Part shown: positions 35,151 through 44,708 of the stretch, in pieces
Position numbering within the stretch: position 1 is the first letter of the stretch
Layout: each line of letters begins with the position of its first letter
The notes under the pieces: model-generated
The model's input: only the letters and a program-made list of their open reading frames with translations
What the model was told of the DNA's origin: nothing
The model's database searches: none
Position numbers and translations under genes: made by a program
DNA from: Clavaria fumosa
Taxonomy: Eukaryota; Basidiomycota; Agaricomycetes; Agaricales; Clavariaceae
Reading direction: 5' to 3'
Assembly: GCA_951802425.1 (NCBI GenBank)
Contig: OX637796.1
Span: forward strand, 186,001-250,000
DNA length: 64,000 nt

Positions 35151-36200
35151 TCAAGGATAAAAAACAATAAAAATTATAAAAAAGAAAACAATAAAAAGAA
35201 AAACAATAAATACAACATAGATATATATTTTTATTTTTTTAGGTGGAGGGGGGCAAGCCGGGCAATGCTTGTAAAACTCCTTCAGGCTCTTAAGCCCAGA
35301 CTCCACTACCGCCTCTGCCTCTTCCTCCGCCTCTTTCTCCACCTCCACCTCTTCCTTCGCCTTTCCCTTCTCCTTCCCCATCACCTCCACCACCATGTCC
35401 TCCACCTCCGCCTTCTCTGCCTTCTTCTTCCTCACCTCCTCTGCTGCCTCCGCCTTCTCCACCACCTCCATCCTCCTCCCCCACTTCTCCAAAATCCCAC
35501 AGAGGATCTTCCGATCCTCTGCCATGGCCTTCCGCTCTGCTGCCGCCTCCATCCTCCACTTCTCTATCGTGACCACCCCCCTCAGGACCACGTTATGCGT
35601 GGCCCGCATCAAATTTAACTCCTCCTCCTCCGCCCGCCGGCCCCGCAGCACCCACATCTCCACCCTATCCTCCTCTGACTCTGTGGACCGCTTGGTCTGC
35701 GTCCCCTTTGCCTTTTTCCGCTCCGGCCTCTCCACCTCTCCACCTCTGCACTTCTGCTTCGCCCCTGCACAGGCATTGCAGGCCGTCCCCTGCCCCCCAC
35801 TCGGCCACACACAGGCCACCCCCAACCTATGACATTGCGCACACTCCGCATGATCTGCCTCCATCTCCGGTGTCGGAGATCGCTTCCTCCCTACCCCTTG
35901 CTCCTGTGCCACCTCTGCTGCCCTCCACTTTGCCTCCACCGCCTTTGCCCTCTCCAGCTCCTCCCGCCACACCTTATCTGCCACCTCCCTTGCTTTCTGC
36001 TCCTCTTCCTCCTGCCTCTGCCACTCCTCTTCCTCCCTTGCCTTTTTCTCCCTCAACGCATTGATCCTTTTTGTGAGGGCTGTGATCTCGGGGTCCTCGT
36101 CCTCCATGCGAGGTTGCGTGGGGACGGCGACTACGGGTCGTGGATAAGGGCGGGAGGGGCGGCTGGGCCCAGCTCCGGGCGTCAATTGTGCGTTGGACAT
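35151..36200 (-). CDS. Antisense Zn2Cys6-like coiled-coil protein of element C
   Basis: An open frame of 349 codons on the strand opposite pol, between pol and the 3' LTR. Residues 1-35 are Pro-rich; 36-100 form a charged coiled coil (EKKAREEEEWQRQEEEEQ); 120-151 (35748-35843) carry Cys at 120, 123, 130, 141, 144 and 151, fitting the GAL4-type binuclear zinc cluster pattern; a basic stretch (RPERKKAKGTQTKR) follows; then more coiled coil rich in Glu/Lys/Ala. The last 30 codons over an AT-rich tract are probably not translated as read. The frame has no stops although the sense pol has seven. In fungi Zn2Cys6 proteins bind DNA; a role in regulating or assisting the element is inference. Confidence 0.6.
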   Translation of the reverse strand: MSNAQLTPGAGPSRPSRPYPRPVVAVPTQPRMEDEDPEITALTKRINALREKKAREEEEWQRQEEEEQKAREVADKVWREELERAKAVEAKWRAAEVAQEQGVGRKRSPTPEMEADHAECAQCHRLGVACVWPSGGQGTACNACAGAKQKCRGGEVERPERKKAKGTQTKRSTESEEDRVEMWVLRGRRAEEEELNLMRATHNVVLRGVVTIEKWRMEAAAERKAMAEDRKILCGILEKWGRRMEVVEKAEAAEEVRKKKAEKAEVEDMVVEVMGKEKGKAKEEVEVEKEAEEEAEAVVESGLKSLKEFYKHCPACPPPPKKIKIYIYVVFIVFLFIVFFFIIFIVFYP

Positions 36201-36430
36201 GATAAGTTTTTAAAAGAAAGATTGCCCGTGTTAGGGGCAAGTGGTGATAGTGATGAGTTAAGGAAGAGAAAAGCGGAGTGCGTTGCGCATGGTTGTTTTA
36301 ACCCCCAAAAAAAATTTCGGACTCCGATCAAAGTGCCACAAAACTCCGATGCTAACTCGTTATGGACAACACATGTTCACGCAGAGTTGAGCCACAGGGT
36401 CTCAGGGGTTCGACCCTAAGAGGAGGATAC
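36201..36430 (+). other. Pre-LTR region with polypurine tract of element C
   Basis: Contains the likely promoter side of the antisense ORF. It ends in AAGAGGAGGATAC (36418-36430) directly before TGTTACGACC, the place and composition expected for the plus-strand primer tract. Confidence 0.6.
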
Positions 36431-37167
36431 TGTTACGACCCCATCTGCTTGCATAAGCATGATCCCCGCCCTGGACTCCGAGCTCCGTACCAACTCCGAT
36501 CTGCTCCACTGTAACTCTGTGTGCTCCATTCCACACCTCCATCGGACTTTACTCTGCCAGCCTTCGGACTGTTCAGACTTCATTCTAGAACCTTCTCCCT
36601 CCATCCCCTCATCCTGTTTACCATTGAGAGGATACCCTTGACCCATGGGAGTTGCTTTTTTGTTGTTGTTCCTTTGTTCCATAAAAATTGCACAGGCACA
36701 TGTGGTGAAACTCTCCTAGTAATTTGATATGTACATTGTTTCACATTACTCCTTTACTCTGTCCTTGCAGTATAAGCTTCCACCTGTATCTCCCTGCTCC
36801 TCAGTTTGAATATTAACATCTCTTGATCCTAAAAACATCTCTGAGCTTTCATCCTCATTGTCCTCGATGTCCTCCACATCATCTGACTAACTCCGACCAA
36901 CTCCAATCAATTCCGGCTGACTCTGATATTCTTGGAGTTTGACTTCTCTGTTTGATTTCTTTCTGGCATTGTTTTCTGTTTGATAAATAGGGACAAGGTA
37001 TATATGTGGTGGCACAACACATATGTTGAGGCTGCAGTCCCATAAGTCTCCTTCTTCTCTACTTACTACTCTGTTTCTCTGATATTGGACTCTGATTGGA
37101 CTCCAATAATACATCTCCATTCTGCTCTGTTAACCCCTTCACCATTAACCTTGTTAGGACCGTGACA
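36431..37167 (+). repeat. 3' LTR of element C
   Basis: 737 bp, TGTTACGACCCC ... GGACCGTGACA, followed by ACACC (37168-37172). TATAAG at 36771-36776; AGTTTGAATAT at 36803-36813. Confidence 0.9.
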
Positions 37168-37172
37168 ACACC

Positions 37173-38757
37173 TGTCATCTGGATGCCCACCATATCTATC
37201 CTTTCCTGGCCATTCCCAAATGTTGAACAAAGCAGAGGCTGCCAAGGCCAATTCACTTGACAATGTCATACCAAAGGTTTGAGACCCACAAAGTCTACAA
37301 GCCCTGGTGAACACAGCAGCATTCACAAAGGAAACTTTTGGTTCCCCAGTAAGGACAGAGGCTGAGAGAATCATCAACATTGGAGTTGGAGTCAGAGTCA
37401 GAGTCTGGGCTTGGTTCAGAATTGCTGCAGATGATGATAAAACTGAGACACATGGATCAGAGATAGATGGAGGGACAGGGTGAAAGGTGCTGGCCAGTGT
37501 GCCCTTTGGAACAGATTTCAGAGTTTTTTCCTCATTAGTAGATGGTCTGGGTGTTATGTGACCTGTAGTCCAATCAACCAGCAGATTGTGTTGGACATTC
37601 CCAAGATCACATCACAAGAGGGGTCAAGATTGGTAACAACAAGCAAGACATCAGTTGGACCCATGGCAGAGAGTTGAATGGAGAGCTGGACTGCCTCAGT
37701 GACCCAGACAGAGGTGGTTCAGTGACCCAGACAGTGGTGGTTCAGTGACCCAGACAGAGGTGGTTCAGTGACCCAGACAGTGGTGGTTCAGTGACCCAGA
37801 CAGAGGTGGTCTCATTTATAAAAATGACCTCCTGGGGGGTCACTGGAGTTTTTTGTTTGGAGATGGAGTCAAGAGACAAACTTGGTATCAATGAAACAGA
37901 GTTCAGTGCTGGAGTCTAATAGCACTCAAAAAGGAGACAAAAGAGATGGAGAGGAAACAGGTATAGAGAGAGTGATGAAAAGAAAGGGTATTGGGTATAA
38001 TTTAGCATGATCAGAGTTGGAGCAGCTGAAGAGTCATGCTGTGCTCCACAGGCTGCTTAGTCATTGTTTGGGGTAGAGTCATCTCTGTCAGAGGTGACTC
38101 AGGCAGCATTGGCATTGGCCTGCCAGGTCTGTTTCTGGCACTCATTGGCCTTATGGCCTGCTGTGCCACAGAAGAGGGAGAGGTTGTTGTCAAAATGCCT
38201 TTGGTGTTCCTCTGGGGTCAGTTTTCCATCTGCACCCAGTTTGCCCTCAAGATGGGGCCTTTTGGAATCACCAGAGTTACCAGAGCTGCTGGGGTTTCTG
38301 GCAGTTTTAGATCCCAGGGTTTGAACTGGAGTTTGCCAGATGCTTATCTGATGGTTTACCAGACTTTGTATTAGTGTCAGGTGGGTTAGAAGGCTTGGTA
38401 TTATCCAAAGCCTCTTTTTTATTGTGATTGGGAGTCAGAGCCTTGGCAGAGTCCTGAGAGATCTCCTGCTGCAGCCCAATAATGACCATCAATCATGCTA
38501 GCCTACTCACAGAGTCCAGAGCATATCCATGTGGTTTATGCATGCCAATTCATCTTTGATGCAGCTTGCCAGTCCTTTGTAGAACTGCTGCTGCAATGCA
38601 TACTCATCCCAATGGACCATAGCAGCAAATCTATTGAACCAAATCATGTATTTCATCAACTTCTGGTCCTCACACATCCAGAGGCATTGAGTTTGAACTC
38701 TGCCTCTTGGACTGCATCATAGGGACCAAAATTCTCAGTGAGCTGAGTTGTTGTCAT
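37173..38757 (-). pseudogene. Gypsy remnant H: gag and protease
   Basis: Minus-strand remnant of the B/C family. The gag text runs from about 38757 (FGPYDAVQEAEFKL) to 38011 with a knuckle whose first Cys is replaced by Ser (LSLFCGTAGHKANEC). Protease-region text follows with many stops, then LTGEPKVSFVNAAVFTRACR and F-N-I, after which homology to the family ends at about 37215. The protease region contains a tandem repeat at 37699-37812. Element C is inserted at its left edge. Confidence 0.75.
37699..37812. repeat. Short tandem repeat within remnant H
   Basis: Five near-identical copies of TTCAGTGACCCAGACAGAGG plus TGG (about 23 bp; alternating GAGG and GTGG). Related elements have a single copy (GTAACCCAGACAGAGGTGG in element B), so the expansion is local. 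Confidence 0.75.
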
Positions 38758-38889
38758 GACCCAACACACTCAGTTATGGGCCACCTGACACATTCTCACA
38801 CTCAATGAGTGCTCCCAACTCAATTCTGCCACCTGATGATCCCTCTGAACTGACAATTGGCAATCCCACATGTGATTCATAATTCTGAT

Positions 38890-39730
38890 GAAAGCCACAT
38901 GCTTCACTGTCATTCAGCTAACTGCTGGTTCGAAGAGTCTGCAAGGTGTCAAGAAAGCACAGCAGTGTTGGTGCTCTGGCCAAACCTGCATCAAGGGGAA
39001 ACCTCCCTTTGCATCTATCTTGGAATAGATAGATGCTCCCTTAAGCACATCCACTGTGTCCCAGATGAGGGGGAGGGGTATTTGTCCTTGATCAAGTAAG
39101 CATTCAACCCTGAGTAGTTGTTGATTGGTCACAGCTTGTCCTTCTCATGTTTGAAGAAGAAGGGGCTGGCATATGGGGACTTCAAAGGTTGGATATGTCC
39201 AGAGGCCAACTGCTCATCCACCCAGTGGTTCATCTCCACCATCTCTCTCCAGGTTAGTGAGTACAGCTTGGAGAAGAGGTGCCCAGGGTCCTTTTTGAAC
39301 TCAATTTTAATATCAAAGTCCAGGCCAGCATGGGGGAGCTCATCCCACTTCACTTGACTAAAGACAGTGGGGTAGAGGTGGGACCAATTGGGGGTGGGGC
39401 CAGAGTTGGAGAAGTGAGTGTCTGGAATACTGGCTGAGGCCAGGGTACTCACCTTTGGGGGGGCAGGGGCTTTCGCAGGGGTTGGGTGGCAGTGGGGTGG
39501 GGAGGAGCTGGGGCTGGGGCAGTGAGTAAGCTTTACTTCAGCCTTGACCCAGTCGATCTCTGGGTTATGTCACTTTAACCAGTCATGCCCAAGAATCACC
39601 ATGTGGGACTGGGTCTTTCCCAGCAGGAAATGGATCTGCTCCTGGTGCTCTCCAACTAGGGAAATCCATGGGTCTGGGTTTATCTGTGGGTTTTGGCTCA
39701 AGGGTTCCAGGGTTATGGGTGTGGTGTCCT
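38890..39730 (-). pseudogene. Gypsy remnant I: protease to reverse transcriptase start
   Basis: Minus-strand piece of another gypsy subfamily. It carries MVILGHDWLK*HNPEIDW (protease end), a Pro-rich linker, YPTVFSQVKWDELPHAG, FKKDPGHLFSKLYSLTWREM and GHIQPLKSPYASPFFFKHEKDKL, then decayed palm text with YSKIDAKGGF. Stops are present throughout. It is truncated at both ends. Confidence 0.75.
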
Positions 39731-39776
39731 AATTTTGTACCCTCAGCCAGACCATGCACCGTACCCATGGTTTGCC

Positions 39777-40939
39777 GGGTTTACGGTTTCCTATTATAGT
39801 AATAATATGAAAATTAGCATCTGAAAATTCACGATAGAGATCACAGATGGAGCAACGAGAACCCGCGAGATCGTCTCTTCGACAATCACGTGGTACGAGC
39901 TTCAGCAAACGATTGCCGAACATCTCAACATTTATCCCTCGTCGCTCCGTCTGCTTTATCATCTCAGCACTGATGGCAAAAGGGATCTGCCATGTGATCT
40001 CTTTTCTCAGCGACATCTGGACACGTTGATTGCCTTACTCCGACCACTTATCGTTCCACGGATTCTTGCCAATGGACACCGCTCGACTCGCATGATGAAG
40101 CCAGTAACGGTTCAAGTATTTTCGAAGGACTCTCAGACTTCAAAGACTTCAAAGAGTGAGAGTAAAGTGAGTCCTCGAGATATGCAATCCACTTGACATT
40201 GATAATTTCAACAGCCCAGTGAAACTACTGACATCTCGACGAGCTATCACAGAAGCGTTTGCATGTCCAGTCCATAGCCTTCCTGACAAACAAGCATTGT
40301 GCTGGAAAGATCCGGTTCAAAGAGCGTGTTATCCAATCACGGAAACGAATCTCAACTATTGGGCAACACTCCATGTATGTTTCTAATTATTCAAATAATC
40401 TATATACTCATTCTGTGAAGGCAAGGGAGCCAGAGAAGTACTTGACAACAGAAAAACCTAGCGAAATCAACCTGTATGGGAACGAACCTCGTTCACAATC
40501 ACGCACCAATTTGCCTTTGCAATCAGGCACCAATTTGCCTTCTCAATCACAGCCTATGCCCTTCCCTTACATGTTTTATCCTCCATTTATGATGCCACCC
40601 CTCTATCAAACACCCCCTCCCCCTGGTGAGAATCTCGCCACACCTATTTCTAATCCGGTTCCCACCACCCTTGTCGAATACCCAAAAATTTTACCGTGGC
40701 TCTCATATTGTGACCAACATCCTTCTCGCTCTGGAGAAAATTTCTCTGCGTATGCTCAAAAATTCAACAATGAAGGGTATCGTCGCATCCACCAGCTCAC
40801 AGGTAACCGTATATCAGTGGAGAAGCTTTCTGATTGGCTTGGTATTGGTAAAGGAACAGCTGACTTGCTCATTCAGTATGCTGAGGAAGACGTTGACCTT
40901 GTGAAGGCAGGAAAGTTCAGGATGCAGTTGTCTGAATGA
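39777..40939 (+). pseudogene. 5'-truncated gene of a fungal family with C-terminal SAM-like region
   Basis: Readable exons: about 39777-40167 (one TGA after MKISI; then DGATRTREIVSSTITWYELQ and HLDTLIALLRPLIVPRILAN), an exon with CPVHSLPDKQALCWKDPVQR and CYPITETNLNYWATLH up to about 40376, and the last exon to 40939. That exon has a Pro-rich linker and a C-terminal helical region (LVEYPKILPWLSYCDQHP; HQLTGNRISVEKLSDWLGIG; GTADLLIQYAEEDVDLVKAG) resembling a SAM-type bundle. I know similar proteins only as unnamed agaricomycete families. The left end abuts gypsy remnant I, so the start and promoter are probably lost. Confidence 0.5.
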
Positions 40940-41026
40940 GAAGCCAGCCCATCACTGTTTATTCAATTTACTCACACAATGTCTCTATGAAAATATGTCT
41001 ATGCCAAAGAATTACAGATCATTTCG

Positions 41027-43078
41027 TCAGTGACACGGCGGGGGCGGGCGTGTTCGCGAATTCATGTGTCTGAGACAAACCCTTCGCAGCCGTTCTCGCA
41101 TCTCTGCCTCAAACTCTGCCTCCGGCCCTTCCTTGCTTGGCGCTGCCATACTCTTGCACGTGCCCAGCGAGGGGAATAGGATACGCGTCGCCTCTTGAAG
41201 GCTCGGCGTCTCGTCCGGGTCGAACCATGCGAACTCGTCCTCGATCTCGATCTCGCACTCGCGCATATCCCCCGCTCTCCCTTCCCCCTTCTTCTCACCA
41301 GGCACGTCGTTCACTCCTTGGCCAAGCAGCAACAAGCACTCCAATGGCGCAGTGCCCTTCCATCGGCACGTAGCATACCCCTCCAGCACGGCCCGCGTGG
41401 CCAGGCCCGCAAGGAGCATATACCACTCCCGTGTTGGTCGGAGGACGGGCAGCGCCCCAACCCTGCATCGCGCGCTCATCCGCAACGCAGGACCAGCCCC
41501 AGAGGCCGCCAAGCCCCTCGTCATGCGGTCTTCGTCGGGCTCCGCCCACTCGTGCTGCTCGCCGAGCTCCGCTTCGCGTGCCTCGCTCGCGAGCTCAGCC
41601 GAAACCAGCGCGCTTAGGCGCACGAAGCGCGGGAGGAGCCCCGCGAGCGTGCACCCGGCCCCATTGTCACTGCCGCCGCCGCCCGTTGCGTCGGCTGCTG
41701 CGGGCCTCCTCCGGAGGACGCTCTCGCCTGTGGCGGGCCGTGCAAGGCCGCTTCCGACACCCGGGCTGTCGAGCCACCCGCTGATGCACGTACCGCGGCG
41801 GCGGGCTTCGGTAGTGGCGTTTAGCGAGAAGGATGTTCTCCCGGGGAGGTTAGACTTCGCGTCGGCACACATGTCGCACCCCACCCGTAGATGGCACGGA
41901 CAAAGCTGAGAATGAGAGGAAAGACGGGGGTCTGCGCCACCTGCGTACAGAGCGCGAGCATGCGCTGATGGAGTGGGCAGGAAGGAAGTGTACTGCTTTG
42001 CCTTCAGCGCCGTGCGGTTATTCTTCCGGGGATGGGCAGAGAACATACCGGGATGTATGATTGCAAGTAATCAGGAGGGGGGTTCACGGTACTCGAAATA
42101 CCGGATATGTGCGACAGGGGAACAAGAGAAGGTGGAACGACAACTCGCTGAGTCGCATCAAGCGAGATTGACGCTGAAGAAAGCTCTGGGGACTCAGAGG
42201 GTAAAGAGTCCGACGTGACAGAAACGGAACCGGGTGCCTGGTGTTGATGGGATACAGGAGCCTGCCAAGCGAATAAGTCGTTTATGACGGCGCTCAGGGC
42301 AAGACGAAGGCGGCCACCATTTGGCAACGTATGTGGATGTGAGGAGTCCGAATGAGGCTTCAATCCTGAGGAGGTCGTTGCAGACATAAGATAGTCATCG
42401 TGGTTGGGATGAACAGCTGGCAGCTGGTCCAACATCGACGTGACAACCTTCTACATCCCCTCTGAACGCAGTCTAAGACTCCTTACAAGATTCAGGTCTC
42501 GCTTACGAGTCCTCACATCTTCTTCACTTCCGCAGAGGTCGCCGAAAGGGCCGAGCCTAGCCCTCAGAACCGTGACTTCTTCCCCGTCACTGGGCACCTC
42601 TTCATCTTCTTCAAAGTTCTCCGGGCGTTGCGCATGAGCATAGTTCTTGGAGGTGGGACCACCTGTGCGATCAGTCATGCCAAGTTCGGCCTGAGCTTGA
42701 GCGAAGCGAGTACGACCGTGGACCCAAACCATATAGTCAATTATAGGAGTACGGGTGGACTTCTCTCGAGGAGGGATGGAGTGGAGGTGGTGGGCATGCT
42801 TGTGCGCGGGCGGTTGGAATGCGGTTGAATTTGTCCTTGGCCGTGCAGCGCGGGGTGAGATTATTGGGTCGTTTGGAGGATTGGTTAGAATCTCTTGACC
42901 AAAGAGCGCAAACTGGAACTGAGTAGCGCTGGGTAGGCCAGCTGTGGGGACAGGAGGCGGGTGAAGCAGATTTAAGCTGGTGAACGGGCTTTGCGACATG
43001 CGAATGCGATAGGCGGAGGTCAACCAAGAGTTAGCGGTAAAACGAAGTAACCTGACGACGGAAAGGCCCCTTCGACAT
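41027..43078 (-). pseudogene. Conserved-looking fungal gene, apparently decayed
   Basis: GC-rich minus-strand coding text in three successive pieces: from about 43078/43023 (SPFTSLNLLHPPPVPTAGL; IPPREKSTRTPIIDYMVWVHGR) to a TAG at 42451; the same frame resumes (MLDQLPAVHPNHDDY; HTLPNGGRLRLALSAVIND) to about 42004; a shifted frame follows (ALYAGGADPRLSSH; LPRFVRLSALVSAELA; LRPTREWYMLLAGLATRAVLEGY) to 41027. Composition and order suggest one protein of about 600 residues of unknown function that has gained a nonsense codon and a frameshift. Unrecognised introns are the alternative. Confidence 0.5.
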
Positions 43079-43317
43079 GATAGAAGGTTTCGAACCCAAC
43101 AACTTGAATTGCAACCGTTGAGTGGCGAGCAACGGCTGTTATTGGCAGTCCTCGCGGTGCCAGCCAGCAGGTGAACGTTGAATAACGTTGAATATTTACA
43201 GTTTAGTGCTGACCGTTGGACGTGTGCGAGTTGCGTTCTTGCCTCGTCTCCGCTGCATGCAAACTATGGCTCATTGGATCAATTCGATGCGAGACTAGGG
43301 AGGTGGGAACACGAACC

Positions 43318-43678
43318 GCCCTGTCGCGCCCGAACACGCTTCACGCGCCTCGAGCATGACAATGCGCAAGGCCTCGGAGCACCCTACTTTTTCACCGCCA
43401 TTCTCTATGCCAGTCTTCTTGGCAGCATCAGCGCGCATCAACAACGCTCGCGCGACACTGATGCCGCTGCCAACGATGACGACATCCGTGTGCGCAGGGA
43501 GCGGTGAGCGATGCGTTGTGACACCCTCTGCGGGCGGGTGCATCCAGAATGAGTGCGTGGGCATGGCACTGGGCAGTCCAGGGGAAAGTGTGAGCTGCGT
43601 GGCGACGGCATCGTAGTGCTTGATCGACTTGAGCAGAAGGCGCATGCTGCAGAGCAGACGAGATAAGCTGGCTCCCAT
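43318..43678 (-). pseudogene. N-terminal fragment of a DAO-type FAD-dependent oxidoreductase
   Basis: ATG at 43678 (MGASLSRLLCSM). Contains HTDVVIVGSGISVARALL, a dinucleotide-binding start in which the usual third Gly region is deleted, and IVMLEAREACSGATGR, the second FAD-contact block of amino-acid-oxidase-like proteins. The homology stops at the Gly-Arg after GAT and nonsense follows. About one fifth of the usual protein is present. Confidence 0.65.
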
Positions 43679-44146
43679 CTTCTTTCCCCTTGTTTCTTTG
43701 TCCTGACTAGTACTGTGGATGTTGGGATAATAGAGATCGCGGAGGGATGAATCAAGATACCATGTTGCCGTAGGCTAAGGGTGGTGTGAACCCAGCTGTG
43801 GTGATAGTGGGGAGGGGGAGATGCACAGCATCTGTGCGCTCCTCGCATCTGCACACCCTCCGGTCCTGGCCCTCCTGGTGCCCTTGCGCAGGCGCAGTGT
43901 GTTGCGACGTACGTGGAGGTGTTGGTGTTGGTCGCATACACACCAATTGGGGTTGCGCAACCACTGTATTGCAGTGACATGACCTGAAAATTCAAATTTT
44001 GCAAATCTAAACATTAGAGCCTATAAATCTGGCTGCATCTAAATACAAGGTTGAGGGTCTCAGATATTCAATTTCTAGTCAACATGTTGAGTATTTACTG
44101 AGATATAGCCTCCAAAAGTTTGGGACTTTTTAATGAAGTGCATTTT
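43679..44146. other. Spacer between gene fragments
   Basis: No supported gene. The left part is GC-rich like the neighbouring fragments; 43980-44140 is AT-rich. Confidence 0.35.
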
Positions 44147-44162
44147 TTGCCGCGGCGACAAG

Positions 44163-44378
44163 TCACGTGCAAATGACAGTAAGCGCAAGTCTGGGACGCG
44201 TTGCGCACATCTTGTCTGCATCAGAATCTGGACCTGTACCTGTGCTCACTGGCTTGAGATAGAACGTGTCACAAGCGGAAGAGCGGACAAGGGCAGTGGC
44301 TACGATGGTCTTCCCGATGGAGGTATTGGCACCAAATATCTGGTAAATGCGAAAGTGCTTGAAGACAACCGCCACCAT
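44163..44378 (-). pseudogene. N-terminal fragment of dethiobiotin synthetase-like protein
   Basis: Starts MVAVVFKHFRIYQIFGANTSIGKTIVATALVR, with a P-loop of the BioD kind (G-A-N-T-S-I-G-K-T), then FYLKPVSTGTGPDSDAD. This matches the start of the fungal bifunctional dethiobiotin synthetase/DAPA aminotransferase. The text degrades after about 55 residues and nothing of the rest is found nearby. Confidence 0.6.
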
Positions 44379-44506
44379 GGCTTAGCTCAGCAACCGACTG
44401 CAATCCATGTGCACGTCGCCAAACAGCCTCTGGTCAGAAATTTTATGGCACGTATCAGGCTGCGCCTGATACAACTGCATTCAGAATCGAGGTGCTCTGA
44501 CAGCAG

Positions 44507-44660
44507 TTTCTGTTCAGATGGCCGCAGGCAATATGAGCTTCGCCCATGGGCATCGACCTCGCCGAGCACGGGCAAGCTGACGGGTCTGCCATCGTCGTGC
44601 ACGGTCTCACTCGCGTCCTGGTGTCCGTCTTCGGCCCACCGGATGATGTACTAGTATTCA
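44507..44660 (+). pseudogene. 5' fragment of exosome subunit RRP41-like gene
   Basis: Reads FCSDGRRQYELR, then after a one-base frame change MGIDLAEHGQADGSAIVVHG and LTRVLVSVFGP. This is the conserved start of the RNase PH-fold exosome subunit Rrp41/Ski6, where the usual text is FRSDGRRQYELR. The similarity ends after FGP. The frameshift, the Arg-to-Cys change and the truncation show a dead copy. Confidence 0.65.
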
Positions 44661-44708
44661 AGACTTGCACATGTATGTACAGAACGAATGTATTATAAAT
44701 TTCAAACC

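Larger units (their letters stand above)
17596..37167 (+). mobile_element. Ty3/gypsy chromovirus element C, interrupted by element D
   Basis: Complete outer boundaries: 5' LTR 17596-18312, 3' LTR 36431-37167, and ACACC at both 17591-17595 and 37168-37172. Its gag is split at 18868 by element D (18868-30345); removing D leaves an element of about 8.1 kb. The order is LTR, self-priming site, gag, protease, reverse transcriptase, RNase H, integrase, chromodomain, an antisense Zn2Cys6-like ORF, the purine tract AAGAGGAGGATAC (36418-36430), and LTR. The pol carries seven in-frame stops, six of them TGA, and one clear frameshift, so it no longer makes its own proteins. Confidence 0.9.

Noticed and set aside
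41137..41909. Plus-strand frames of 78-185 codons at 41-42 kb
   Set aside because: High GC leaves few stops; Arg/Ser/Pro-rich shadows of the minus-strand conserved gene.
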